From an uncultured Clostridia bacterium (lineage in GTDB: Bacteria; Bacillota; Clostridia; Oscillospirales; CAG-382): a stretch of 64,000 nt of DNA. Location: positions 174,743 through 238,742 of the forward strand of contig CANRIX010000001.1 of NCBI GenBank assembly GCA_947630765.1. Direction: 5' to 3'. Both the position numbers and the translations under genes were made by a program. The notes beneath the pieces are model-generated. The model was given only the letters and a program-made list of their open reading frames with translations. It did not search any database and was not told the DNA's origin. This document shows positions 27,074 through 35,293 of this stretch, piece by piece (the first letter of the stretch is position 1; each line of letters opens with the position of its first letter).

Positions 27074-28843
27074 TCACGTCCGAAAGCTCCCCCGGATCAC
27101 GTCCAGCACCCGGTAGAGCTCGGATTCCTTGCTCTCCCGCCGCCACGCCTTCGCGTACCGTGCGCACCAGTCGTCGACGAAACCGTCCGGCGGCGCCGCG
27201 CTTCCGCCGAACCGCTTCGCCGCCGCAAGGTCGTGCAGATAGACCCCTTCGCAGGCGAGCAGCAGATCATTTTTGACGTCGCTTCGCATGGAAAGCGTTC
27301 GAAACCCGTCGGCAATCTCCATCGCCCGCTCCGCGGCAGACGTCAGGACCGCCGGGTCATCGCATTGCGGCATCCACGTCGGCGAGCCGTAGAACTGGTG
27401 GCAGTACCCGCCCCAGCATTCGATCAGCTGCACCTGCCCGAGCGCACGCAGCAGGCGGACCGCTTCCCCGGTTTCTTCGTCATAGAGCAGGTCGGACGCC
27501 CGCAGGTCGAAGGACGCGGACGGAGCGTCCTCGTATCGGTTCCAGCCGAGAGAAGCGGCAAGCGAAAGCCCGAAGAGCGTCGTATTGAGCGGTGCGGTAT
27601 GACCGTAATCCCCCCAGACGGTATTGAGCACGCCGAAAGCGTCGTTTTCATGCCCGGAACGGATCATGGCGGCGATATTCGGCTCGGACGTCGGCAGGAC
27701 TTCGCTGAAATGGTTCCAGCTCCACGTGCCGGGGCAGACCAATTGCCGCTTCCCGGACGCGCGGAAGAACGACGCGGCGGAGGTGTCGGGGTTCGCGCGA
27801 TAGTCCCAATTGAGCAGGACGACGTCCTCCGGCAGCGCGTCGATGCTTTCCGGGTGCTTGCGCAGGATGTCACCCCACATCAGGACCGTCCGCCCCAGCC
27901 CTTTTACATGTTCGGTCAACCCGCGCACGAACGAAAGGTAGAGCTCTGCCGGGTCCCTGCCCCTGTTGCGCCCTTTCCCAAGCTCGTCCGTTTCGTCGCC
28001 GCAGATGTTGAAGAACCGGCTGCGGAACAGACCGGCGTAGGTGTCGATCATGCCGGTGATCAGCGGCAGAGAGCGGGGATTCGTCGGGTCGATCGTGTGG
28101 TTCTCGTTTCGGAACGGCACCGGGTCATAGACGTATTCGCCCTCCGCCAATTCGGCGAGGTCCCGCCAGCGGGGACTTTCGAGCAGCCGGTAGAGGTGGC
28201 CGAACGTGGCGAGCGCCGGGACGAAATCCACGAAGTTAAGCCGGCAATATTCGTCCAGTTCGAGCAGTTCCTCCGCCGTAAAGCGGTTGTCCGGCGAAAT
28301 GATCCCGTCGTATGCCTCGAACGGGAAGGTGTGTTCGACGTAAAACTGCAAGGAATTTACCTTATAATACGCGAGCAGGTCGATCAGCCGCTTCGCCGTT
28401 TCGACGGTCGGCACGCGTCCGCGCGAAGTGTCAAGCAGCACCCCGCGGTACGCCAGATCCGGTCCGTCCTCGATTCGCAGGTTCGGGAGTATGCCGCCGC
28501 TTTTGCGGAGAAGCTGTCGCAAAGTCTGCACGGCGTAAAACAGCCCTGCGGGCGAATCTCCGCGCAGCCGCACGGAATTCCCGCCGACGGACAGGCTGTA
28601 CCCCTCTCCGTCCCCGTTCCCGGCGCTCAGACACACGCCGGTTCGCCCGTCTGGTTCGCCGAGCAGACGAAAAACGTCCGTTTCCGCCCCGCATTCGGCG
28701 GAAAGCTCGGACGCGAGCGTCTTTGCGGCATGGAAGATCCTGTCGTCGCAGGATTCGCCGAGCAGGATGCGCATTCCCCGCAGGGAAGTGTTTCCTTCGA
28801 GCCGGTCGACCCGGCGGGGCATCGGGATCAGATTCGGAAACAT
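27074..28843 (-). CDS. GH20-type beta-N-acetylhexosaminidase-like glycosidase
   Basis: 589 residues, no signal peptide. An N-terminal GH20b-like region (about 1-130) precedes a TIM barrel starting YRGVLLDTSRGRVPTVET. The Asp283-Glu284 pair in NICGDETDELG matches the substrate-assisted catalytic pair of GH20. WGDILRKHP and CPGTWSWNHF line the barrel further on. It should remove terminal beta-linked GlcNAc or GalNAc from glycans taken into the cytoplasm or from peptidoglycan fragments. GAAAGGAG precedes the ATG. Confidence 0.85.
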   Translation of the reverse strand: MFPNLIPMPRRVDRLEGNTSLRGMRILLGESCDDRIFHAAKTLASELSAECGAETDVFRLLGEPDGRTGVCLSAGNGDGEGYSLSVGGNSVRLRGDSPAGLFYAVQTLRQLLRKSGGILPNLRIEDGPDLAYRGVLLDTSRGRVPTVETAKRLIDLLAYYKVNSLQFYVEHTFPFEAYDGIISPDNRFTAEELLELDEYCRLNFVDFVPALATFGHLYRLLESPRWRDLAELAEGEYVYDPVPFRNENHTIDPTNPRSLPLITGMIDTYAGLFRSRFFNICGDETDELGKGRNRGRDPAELYLSFVRGLTEHVKGLGRTVLMWGDILRKHPESIDALPEDVVLLNWDYRANPDTSAASFFRASGKRQLVCPGTWSWNHFSEVLPTSEPNIAAMIRSGHENDAFGVLNTVWGDYGHTAPLNTTLFGLSLAASLGWNRYEDAPSASFDLRASDLLYDEETGEAVRLLRALGQVQLIECWGGYCHQFYGSPTWMPQCDDPAVLTSAAERAMEIADGFRTLSMRSDVKNDLLLACEGVYLHDLAAAKRFGGSAAPPDGFVDDWCARYAKAWRRESKESELYRVLDVIRGSFRT

Positions 28844-28891
28844 AGAGAACTCCTTTCCGGCGCGGCGGTTCGTCCCGCCGCTTCCCCTTTT

Positions 28892-28920
28892 CTTTTACCA
28901 GAACAAGTGGAAAAAGTCAA
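28892..28920 (-). promoter_or_regulatory. Sigma-A promoter for the GH20 gene
   Basis: TTGACT (28915-28920), 17-bp spacer, TAAAAG (28892-28897). A GCGGCGG/CCGCCGC hairpin sits in the leader just before the ribosome site. Confidence 0.6.
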
Positions 28921-28979
28921 GTCAGATCCGACGATTTTTGTGGAAAAAGCAAAAATTTTATTTTTTCGTGAATTTTCTC

Positions 28980-29008
28980 TTGACTTTATTGCAAAACATA
29001 AATATAAT
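28980..29008 (+). promoter_or_regulatory. Sigma-A promoter for hppA
   Basis: TTGACT (28980-28985), 17-bp spacer, TATAAT (29003-29008). Confidence 0.85.
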
Positions 29009-29120
29009 AGGTAGCGTGCAAAATTTGGGGATTTTTGAGTTCGTCCCCAAGGGCTCTGCGGAAGTTGCGCAATACAGCGGACCATCGTTACGGTCCGCAA
29101 GAACAGAAAGGACACAGCGT
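29009..29120 (+). promoter_or_regulatory. Structured 5' leader of hppA
   Basis: About 105 nt with two clear hairpins: TTGGGGA/TCCCCAA (near 29025-29050) and GCGGACC/GGTCCGC (about 29076-29097), the second ending close to the ribosome site. No known riboswitch class was recognised. Confidence 0.4.
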
Positions 29121-31379
29121 ATGCAACTCAACCTCGTACTCGGTCTTGTCATCATCGCCGCTCTGGCAGGACTGTCGTACGCCGCGATCAACTTCTTCTC
29201 CGTCAAGAAACTCGACGAAGGCACGGACAGAATGAAGACGATCGCCGGCGAAATCCGTCTCGGCGCAAACACGTTCATCAATTATGAGTACCGCGTGGTG
29301 GCGGTCGTCGCGTCCATCATCGTCGTGATCCTCGCGCTGCTGATCTCGTGGTCCTCCGCGGTCGCGTTCCTGATCGGTGCGGTGATGTCCGCTTCCGCCG
29401 GGTACATCGGCATGAAGATCGCGACCTACGCCAACGTCCGCGTGACCAACAAGGCCCGCACGACCAAATCCCTCTCGGAAACGCTCAAGGTCGCGTTCAA
29501 GGGCGGCTCGGTCATGGGTCTGTGCGTCTCCGGCTGTGCGCTGCTCGGCATCTTCCTGGTGTTCCTGATCTTCGGCCTCGGCTTCCGTCAGATCGACGCG
29601 GCCTGCGGCGAAGGCGAAGCGCTGGGGAACTCCCTCAAGAGCATCGTCGATATGGCCGGGGTGAATCTCGGTCTCGGCGGCAAGTTCTCCATGACCATCT
29701 CCTCCTACGCGCTCGGCTGCTCCATCATCGCCCTGTTCAACCGTATGGGCGGCGGTATCTACACCAAGGCCGCGGACATGGGCGCCGACCTCGTCGGTAA
29801 AACGGAGGCCCACCTCCCCGAGGACGACCCCCGCAACCCCGCGACCATCGCGGACAACGTCGGCGATAACGTCGGCGACGTCGCCGGTCTCGGCTCCGAC
29901 CTGCTGGAAAGCTACGTCGGCGCGATGCTGTCCGGCAGTATCATGGCCATCGAACTGTTCACCGAAAACATGATCCACAGCGCTGCGCTGCTCCGCTCCC
30001 TGATCCTGTTCCCGCTCGCCCTGTCCGGCGTCGGGTTGATCGGCTGCGTGCTGGGGATCCTCTCCCTGTTCCTCCGCAAGAAGCTCTCGGATAACCCCCA
30101 CAAAGAACTCAATGCGGCGACCTGGATCTCCGCCGCGCTCACCATGATCGGCGGTTTCGCCGTTGCCTACTGGCTCTTCTCCGGCATCTCGTTTGAAAAC
30201 GGCGCAACGTTCAAGGACGAAATCGGTTTCCGCTTCGGCTGGATCTCCCCGATGATCGGCGCCGCCATCGGGATCGTCGCCGGCATCGTCATCGGCAAGC
30301 TCGCCGAGTACTACACCAGTGCGGACTACAAGCCCACGCAGGAGATCGCCGCCGCTTCCAAGGAAGGTCCGGCGCTGACGGTCACACAGGGGCTTGCGGT
30401 CGGTATGATCTCCTGTATGTACCCCTGCATCGTGCTCGGGCTTTCCATCTTCTTCTCCTTCCTGATCGCGGGTCCTTACGGCGTCGCCGCCGCCGCCATC
30501 GGGATGCTGTCCTTCGTCGCCGCGACGGTCTCCGTCGATACCTACGGCCCGATCTCGGACAACGCGGGCGGCATCGCGGAAATGTCCTACCTTGAAGAGG
30601 ACGTCCGCGACATCACCGACACCCTCGACTCCGTCGGCAACACGACGGCCGCCATCGGCAAAGGCTTCGCGATCGGCTCGGCGGCCATGGCGGTGCTGTG
30701 CATGATGACCTCGTACATGTTCTCGTTCGCTGACAAGGGCGTTCTTGACAGCATCGATAAGATCGAAGATATGTTCAGCGCCGTCACCCTCAACGTCATC
30801 AACCCGCTCGGGCTGACCGGCGCCATCTTCGGCGCGGCGCTGCCGTTCCTGTTCTCCGGCCTGCTGATCAAGGCGGTCGCGAAGGCGGCGGAGCGCATGG
30901 TCGTCGAAGTGCGCCGCCAGTTCAAGGAGATCCCCGGGCTGCTCGAAGGTACGGCGCTGCCGGATACCAAGACCTGCATCGGCATCTCCACGCAGGGTGC
31001 GATCAAGGAAATGAAGTTCCCGGCGATCCTCGCCATCGCGTTCCCGATCATCTGCGGCTTCCTGTTCGGTGCGGAGTTCGTCGGCGGCATCCTCGTCGGC
31101 TCGACGCTCTCCTCGATCATGCTCGCCATCTTCACCGGCAACGCCGGCGGCGCATGGGACAACGGCAAGAAGTACATCGAGACCGGCGCGCTCGGCGAGG
31201 GCAACGGCAAGGGCTCGCCCACGCATGACGCGGGCGTCGTCGGCGACACGGTCGGCGACCCGCTCAAGGACACGGTCGGCCCCTGCTTGGATATCCTTAT
31301 CAAGATCATGTCCACCCTCTCCCTGGTCATGGGCGCTGCGTTCGCGCAGTTCAACCTGTACGGCTTGATCTCCAAGTAA
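29121..31379 (+). CDS. hppA: Membrane-bound cation-pumping pyrophosphatase, K+-dependent type
   Basis: 752 residues with about 16 hydrophobic segments. The pyrophosphate site is shown by DNVGDNVGDVAGLGSDLLESYVG and by DTYGPISDNAGGIAEM. The segment GNTTAAIGKGFAIGSAA has Ala and Gly where K+-independent enzymes carry Lys and Thr, so the K+-dependent class is indicated. Such enzymes pump Na+, H+ or both; the ion cannot be decided by eye. The true start is at 29121 (AAAGGA upstream); the ORF open from 28767 crosses the promoter. It has its own promoter, leader and terminator. Confidence 0.95.
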   Translation: MQLNLVLGLVIIAALAGLSYAAINFFSVKKLDEGTDRMKTIAGEIRLGANTFINYEYRVVAVVASIIVVILALLISWSSAVAFLIGAVMSASAGYIGMKIATYANVRVTNKARTTKSLSETLKVAFKGGSVMGLCVSGCALLGIFLVFLIFGLGFRQIDAACGEGEALGNSLKSIVDMAGVNLGLGGKFSMTISSYALGCSIIALFNRMGGGIYTKAADMGADLVGKTEAHLPEDDPRNPATIADNVGDNVGDVAGLGSDLLESYVGAMLSGSIMAIELFTENMIHSAALLRSLILFPLALSGVGLIGCVLGILSLFLRKKLSDNPHKELNAATWISAALTMIGGFAVAYWLFSGISFENGATFKDEIGFRFGWISPMIGAAIGIVAGIVIGKLAEYYTSADYKPTQEIAAASKEGPALTVTQGLAVGMISCMYPCIVLGLSIFFSFLIAGPYGVAAAAIGMLSFVAATVSVDTYGPISDNAGGIAEMSYLEEDVRDITDTLDSVGNTTAAIGKGFAIGSAAMAVLCMMTSYMFSFADKGVLDSIDKIEDMFSAVTLNVINPLGLTGAIFGAALPFLFSGLLIKAVAKAAERMVVEVRRQFKEIPGLLEGTALPDTKTCIGISTQGAIKEMKFPAILAIAFPIICGFLFGAEFVGGILVGSTLSSIMLAIFTGNAGGAWDNGKKYIETGALGEGNGKGSPTHDAGVVGDTVGDPLKDTVGPCLDILIKIMSTLSLVMGAAFAQFNLYGLISK

Positions 31380-31407
31380 AAAAGCGGTTTTCCGCTCCCA
31401 AATGCGT

Positions 31408-31448
31408 CCCCTCGCGGCTTTTTCCGCCGCGAGGGGTTTCGATTTTTC
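31408..31448 (+). terminator. hppA terminator
   Basis: Perfect 11-bp stem CCCCTCGCGGC/GCCGCGAGGGG followed by TTTCGATTTTT. Confidence 0.9.
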
Positions 31449-31527
31449 GTCCGGCTGTCCGCGGTTTGGTCAAAACTCCCAAAATTCGCGATATTTTTTG
31501 TGCAAAGGCGAAAATCGAAAAATGCCC

Positions 31528-31556
31528 TTGATTCTTTCCGCATTATGTGCTATACT
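31528..31556 (+). promoter_or_regulatory. Sigma-A promoter for the peptide-binding lipoprotein gene
   Basis: TTGATT (31528-31533), 17-bp spacer, TATACT (31551-31556). Confidence 0.8.
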
Positions 31557-31627
31557 AAAGCAGTATCAAAATCCCTGATTGTCGGTTTTTCGGATCGGCA
31601 ACCTCTTGGGAAACGTCAGGAGGACAT

Positions 31628-33583
31628 ATGGAACACACGAAATCAATGAGACGTGCGATGAAACGGGTGCTGGCGCTGGCGCTCTGCGTCTGCTTCGGCG
31701 TCCTGCTTCTGAACGCCTGCGGTCTGAAAGAGGACGAGAAGGGCGCTGTCGTCCAGCTCTACCTCGCGGATTTCCCGCAGACGCTGGATCCGGCGTTGCT
31801 GCAAGGCAACTCCGATACGACGCAGCTGCTCAGCCTGCTCTTTGAGCCGTTGACCCGCATGGACGACGACGGCGACGTGAAAGGTGCGCTGGCGGACGAC
31901 TGGTACGGGGAATACGATACCGTCAATCAGGAGTACGCGATCTTCTTTGAACTCAACGAATCGCAGTGGTCCAACGGCACCGGCGTGACGGCGGACGACG
32001 TGGTCTGGGCGTGGAAGCGCATCCTCAACCCGGACACCGAAAGCCCCTACGCCCCCCTGCTCTACTGCATCAAGAACGCCAAGGCGATCAAGGCCGGCAT
32101 CATGACGTCCGACGACCTCGGGATCACCGCCGAGGACGATCAACTGCTGAAGGTCGTGTTCGAGGACGCGAAGGACTTCTCCGAGGAGGAGCGTGCCGAA
32201 TACGGCATCCAGCCTTACGTCTACGACGAGGATACCTTCGAGTATGCGTGCGATCGGTTTGCGGAGAATGTTTCCAACATTCACCTCTCCCCGGTCAGCG
32301 AAAACGTCGTCAAGCGTTACAAGGACTATAAGTCCGAGGACGACCGCGACCACGTTTACCAGTGGGGCGATTATTCCGCCGCATCCATCGTCACGAACGG
32401 CATGTTCAAGGTGCAGTCGTTCGTCGCGGGCAACCGCCTTGTGCTCGAGCGCAACGGATACTACCGCTACGACGAGGACAACGATACCGACGAATACGTC
32501 ACGCCTTACCGCCTGAGCATCACGTACTACGAAGGCCAGATCAATTACTCCACCGAGCCCGATCAGTCGCAGGAGAACTATCAGGCGTCGCAGTACGACA
32601 ACGGGAAGATCCATATGCTCTCCCGGTTCACCAAGGATAACTACGGCTCGTATTCCAAGAAGATGGAAACGGCGAGCACGACCAACGGGTACGCCTACCT
32701 CTTCAATACCCGCACGATCACCGACGCGTCCGTCCGTCAGGCGCTCGCCGCCGCATTGGACCGCAGCGCGATCGTCAATGACGTGACCGGCACCGGCGAA
32801 GTCGCCGCGACCGGCTTCGTGCCGTCCGGGGTGTTCGACACGGACAGCGATTCCGATTTCCGCGAGGAAGGCGGCAACGCCTACGCGGATTACTCTTTCG
32901 ACCGTGCGCAGGAACTGCTCGGCGGTTCGCGCGGATCGTATAAACTTATCTACCTGATCCCGGAGGACTTCTCCCGCTACAACTCGACCCAGTTCTCCAG
33001 CAAGCGGTTGCTGGAGCAGTCGGTGGACAATTACAACGTCTATGAAAACATCGCCAATTACGCCATCGAGCGCTGGGGCGAACTCGGCATCAGCGTCGAA
33101 GCCGAAGGACTGGTGTTCAGCGAATACGAAGCGGCGCTGAAGGAAGGCGACTTCGACATCGCGGGCTACAACGTCATCATGGATTCGACGGACGCGCTCG
33201 CCTACCTCGCCCCGTACGCGACCATGTACAGCGGACGGCAGGTCACCATCGACCTCGAAGGTGCGGGCGTCACGCCCGGCTACACGGGTCTGGAAAGCGA
33301 TGAATATGACGCGCTGATCGACCGCGCGACCTATACGGCCGAACCGAAGGCGCGTGCGGAAGCGCTGCACGAAGCGGAGCAGATGCTCGACGAACTCTGC
33401 CCGGCAACGATGCTGTTCTACTACACGAACAGCTATGTCGCCGATTCCAAGCTCAGCGGCATCGGGAAGGCCGACTACTACGGCTGCCTGTCGCTCGAGG
33501 ACCTGAAGCTTTCCAACTGGCGCAAGGTCAATTCGGAGGAAGATGCGGCAAGTCTCGCGCTCGAAGAGGAACACGCCGATTAA
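31628..33583 (+). CDS. Oligopeptide ABC transporter substrate-binding lipoprotein (SBP_bac_5, OppA-like)
   Basis: 651 residues. A lipoprotein signal ends at Cys31 (VLLLNAC-GLK). The mature part shows family 5 solute-binding features: FPQTLDPALLQGN, LLFEPLTRMDDDG, ADDWYGEYD, VTADDVVWAWKRILNP, and a C-terminal lobe with VRQALAAALDRSAIVND. It should bind peptides at the cell surface for an Opp/Dpp transporter. No permease or ATPase genes are adjacent, and a terminator follows at once, so it works with components encoded elsewhere. AGGAGG precedes the ATG at 31628. Confidence 0.9.
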   Translation: MEHTKSMRRAMKRVLALALCVCFGVLLLNACGLKEDEKGAVVQLYLADFPQTLDPALLQGNSDTTQLLSLLFEPLTRMDDDGDVKGALADDWYGEYDTVNQEYAIFFELNESQWSNGTGVTADDVVWAWKRILNPDTESPYAPLLYCIKNAKAIKAGIMTSDDLGITAEDDQLLKVVFEDAKDFSEEERAEYGIQPYVYDEDTFEYACDRFAENVSNIHLSPVSENVVKRYKDYKSEDDRDHVYQWGDYSAASIVTNGMFKVQSFVAGNRLVLERNGYYRYDEDNDTDEYVTPYRLSITYYEGQINYSTEPDQSQENYQASQYDNGKIHMLSRFTKDNYGSYSKKMETASTTNGYAYLFNTRTITDASVRQALAAALDRSAIVNDVTGTGEVAATGFVPSGVFDTDSDSDFREEGGNAYADYSFDRAQELLGGSRGSYKLIYLIPEDFSRYNSTQFSSKRLLEQSVDNYNVYENIANYAIERWGELGISVEAEGLVFSEYEAALKEGDFDIAGYNVIMDSTDALAYLAPYATMYSGRQVTIDLEGAGVTPGYTGLESDEYDALIDRATYTAEPKARAEALHEAEQMLDELCPATMLFYYTNSYVADSKLSGIGKADYYGCLSLEDLKLSNWRKVNSEEDAASLALEEEHAD

Positions 33584-33607
33584 ACGAATTTCATAAGACA
33601 TACGCCG

Positions 33608-33653
33608 AAAGCGGCACGGAGATCTTTCCCGGTTTCCGTGCCGCTTTGTTTTT
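33608..33653 (+). terminator. Terminator of the peptide-binding protein gene
   Basis: 13-bp perfect stem AAAGCGGCACGGA/TCCGTGCCGCTTT followed by GTTTTT. Confidence 0.9.
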
Positions 33654-33752
33654 GGCAAAGGAGCCGGGCGGGAGTTTCGTTCCTTTTTTCGGAATAAACG
33701 AGGCCGGACGGGAAGCTTCGCCCCCTTTTTTCGGGAAAAACAAAAAAAGCAC

Positions 33753-33781
33753 TTGACATTTCGCCGATTTTGTGGTATCCT
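33753..33781 (+). promoter_or_regulatory. Promoter of tRNA-Lys
   Basis: TTGACA (33753-33758), 17-bp spacer, TATCCT (33776-33781). Confidence 0.8.
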
Positions 33782-33803
33782 ATGTGTGTTGTGAATCCGG
33801 CAC

Positions 33804-33879
33804 GAACCATTAGCTCAGTCGGTAGAGCATCTGACTTTTAATCAGGGGGTCCGGAGTTCGAGTCTCCGATGGTTCACCA
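33804..33879 (+). tRNA. tRNA-Lys, anticodon TTT
   Basis: Acceptor arms GAACCAT and ATGGTTC pair perfectly, with discriminator A and encoded CCA. The D arm is GCTCAGTCGGTAGAGC. The anticodon loop CTTTTAA gives TTT, and the T arm is CGGAG-TTCGAGT-CTCCG. It has its own promoter and terminator. It marks the left edge of an AT-rich accessory stretch. Confidence 0.97.
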
Positions 33880-33880
33880 G

Positions 33881-33914
33881 AAAACCCGACAAGTTTCGAT
33901 TTGTCGGGTTTTTA
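33881..33914 (+). terminator. tRNA-Lys terminator
   Basis: 12-bp stem AAAACCCGACAA/TTGTCGGGTTTT followed by further T residues. Confidence 0.9.
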
Positions 33915-34052
33915 ATTATTTATTTAAGTGTACATTACGGGTACGGATGTAAATAAGGCTTTTGTTGCATTTTCTCTTTTGCAATGTTACAATGTCTATA
34001 ATAAACAGTAATTTGTATGTGTTGTATCACTATCACATTCGGAGGTTATAGG

Positions 34053-34643
34053 ATGGATATTACAATTAAGCCGCTCACACCAGAGTTAATTAATGATTAT
34101 TTCGACTTTTTTGATAACAGAGCTTTTACTGATGATTCTCCGTATCGGTGCTACTGTCAACTTTACCAAATGACAAAGGAAATGTACCAATCTGAATATA
34201 ATAACGCTGCCGGAATTGACTATGGTGTTGTATCTCGAAAAATTGCCGAACAACAAATTGTTTCAGGAACTCTGCAAGGTTATCTTGCCTTCGTTGACGA
34301 TGTTGCTATTGGATGGTGTAATGCAAACGACAAATCCAACTTTCCTGTTGAATCGTGTACCGGTGCGCATTTCTATGCACCGGTAGAAAGATGCGAAAAA
34401 GCAGTAGTCTGTTTTGAAATCGCTCCGAATTTTCGAGGCAAAGGAGTGGCTACTGCACTGTTGCAAAAAGTTATATCTGATGCGAAAGCCAACGGCTATA
34501 TCGCTATAGAAAGTTTTCCTGTAATTCGCAGTGAACGATACGAATGGGATTGTGCTGGACCTATTCGCTTATATGAAAAAGCAGGATTTGTTAAGGTGGC
34601 AGAAGAAAAAGATTTTATAGTTATGAGAAAAGAATTACGATAG
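34053..34643 (+). CDS. GNAT family N-acetyltransferase, probably horizontally acquired
   Basis: 196 residues. The acetyl-CoA site is VCFEIAPNFRGKGVATALLQKVISDA (key residues RGKGVA, about 137-142), followed by a C-terminal RLYEKAGFVKVAEE strand. The start at 34053 has GGAGG 7 nt upstream. Its base composition is clearly AT-rich, with A/T-ending codons, unlike the GC-rich neighbours. This and its place between tRNA-Lys and the hairpin array suggest recent transfer. The substrate is unknown; small-molecule resistance or protein acetylation are both possible. Confidence 0.88.
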   Translation: MDITIKPLTPELINDYFDFFDNRAFTDDSPYRCYCQLYQMTKEMYQSEYNNAAGIDYGVVSRKIAEQQIVSGTLQGYLAFVDDVAIGWCNANDKSNFPVESCTGAHFYAPVERCEKAVVCFEIAPNFRGKGVATALLQKVISDAKANGYIAIESFPVIRSERYEWDCAGPIRLYEKAGFVKVAEEKDFIVMRKELR

Positions 34644-34745
34644 TATTTTACTGTAATACGCATCCATATAGTTTTACATTTGCGCAAGGGTTCAAACCCC
34701 TATTAAAAACTGGTGTAAATATCTTTTTTATAGTCCATAGACAAG

Positions 34746-35029
34746 AAAAAGGCGATTTCGAAAGCAACCGCCTTTTTCAATGATGTTTGCCCTGTCGGGC
34801 AAATGATGTCGGCTCTGCCTAATGATGTTGGCTTCGCCAACGATGCGTCCCCTTCGGGGACATGATATGTGCCACAGGCACATAGGGCAAATATCGCGTC
34901 ATTGCGACCGCAAGGGAGCAACAGCATTCCGCCGACAGGCGGTACATCATTTCGCCGTAGGCGATCCAGCATTCAACCGTCGCGGCAAGTCCGTTTGGCT
35001 TGCCGCGATTTTTACGCCCCCGAAGGGGG
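34746..35029. repeat. Array of short perfect hairpins with ATGATG/CATCAT spacers
   Basis: Hairpins in order: AAAAAGGCG/CGCCTTTTT (34746-34777); TTTGCCC/GGGCAAA (34786-34803); weak GGC/GCC (34809-34821); TTGGC/GCCAA (34828-34840); GTCCCC/GGGGAC (34847-34861); TGTGCC/GGCACA (34868-34882); TTGC/GCAA (34902-34913); CCGCC/GGCGG (34929-34942); TCGCC/GGCGA (34952-34964); CGCGGCAAG/CTTGCCGCG then ATTTTT (34981-35007); CCCCC/GGGGG (35017-35029). Most inner loops are 3-4 nt. Spacers in the left half read TGATG, ATGATG, CGATG, ATGATA; those in the right half read GCATT, CATCAT, GCATT, the reverse complement. This stretch fills the gap between the GNAT gene and the holin. No ORF is credible here. Confidence 0.8.
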
Positions 35030-35033
35030 ATTT

Positions 35034-35276
35034 TCACTTTGTTGCCTTTTTGCCGGCGCGCTCCCCTGCGCCGCCCGCTTCTTGGACTTCCGGCAGTCCT
35101 TCGACGGACATCAGCAGCGACAGGACCCCTGCCAACGCGGTCGCGCTCGCGACCGTCAGCCAGTTGACCCCTTCCAGCATCGCTTCGGCGCTGATGGTGG
35201 CGAGCGCCGTCTGCGCCATGGTTTTCATCGCGCGGATCCCCGCCGCTTTCAACCACCGTTTGGTCTTTGCTTTCAT
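35034..35276 (-). CDS. Phage holin, r1t-like
   Basis: 80 residues: basic N-terminus MKAKTKRWLKAAGIRAMKT, two hydrophobic helices (about 18-36 and 42-58), and the typical SLLMSVEGLPEV end before a charged tail. This matches small class II r1t-type holins that open the membrane for the endolysin. The ATG at 35276 has GAGGAAG upstream. It follows the endolysin by 17 nt in the same direction. No other structural phage genes are adjacent. Confidence 0.75.
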   Translation of the reverse strand: MKAKTKRWLKAAGIRAMKTMAQTALATISAEAMLEGVNWLTVASATALAGVLSLLMSVEGLPEVQEAGGAGERAGKKATK

Positions 35277-35293
35277 GCGTTGCGCTTCCTCTG

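Noticed and set aside
34686-34702. T-arm-like sequence AAGGGTTCAAACCCCTA after the GNAT gene, possible tRNA remnant or attachment site
   Set aside because: It does not match the T arm of the tRNA-Lys gene nearby and no acceptor or anticodon arm surrounds it.
34746-35029. Hairpin array considered as a CRISPR array
   Set aside because: Units differ in sequence and length, spacers are only 5-8 nt, and no cas genes are present.
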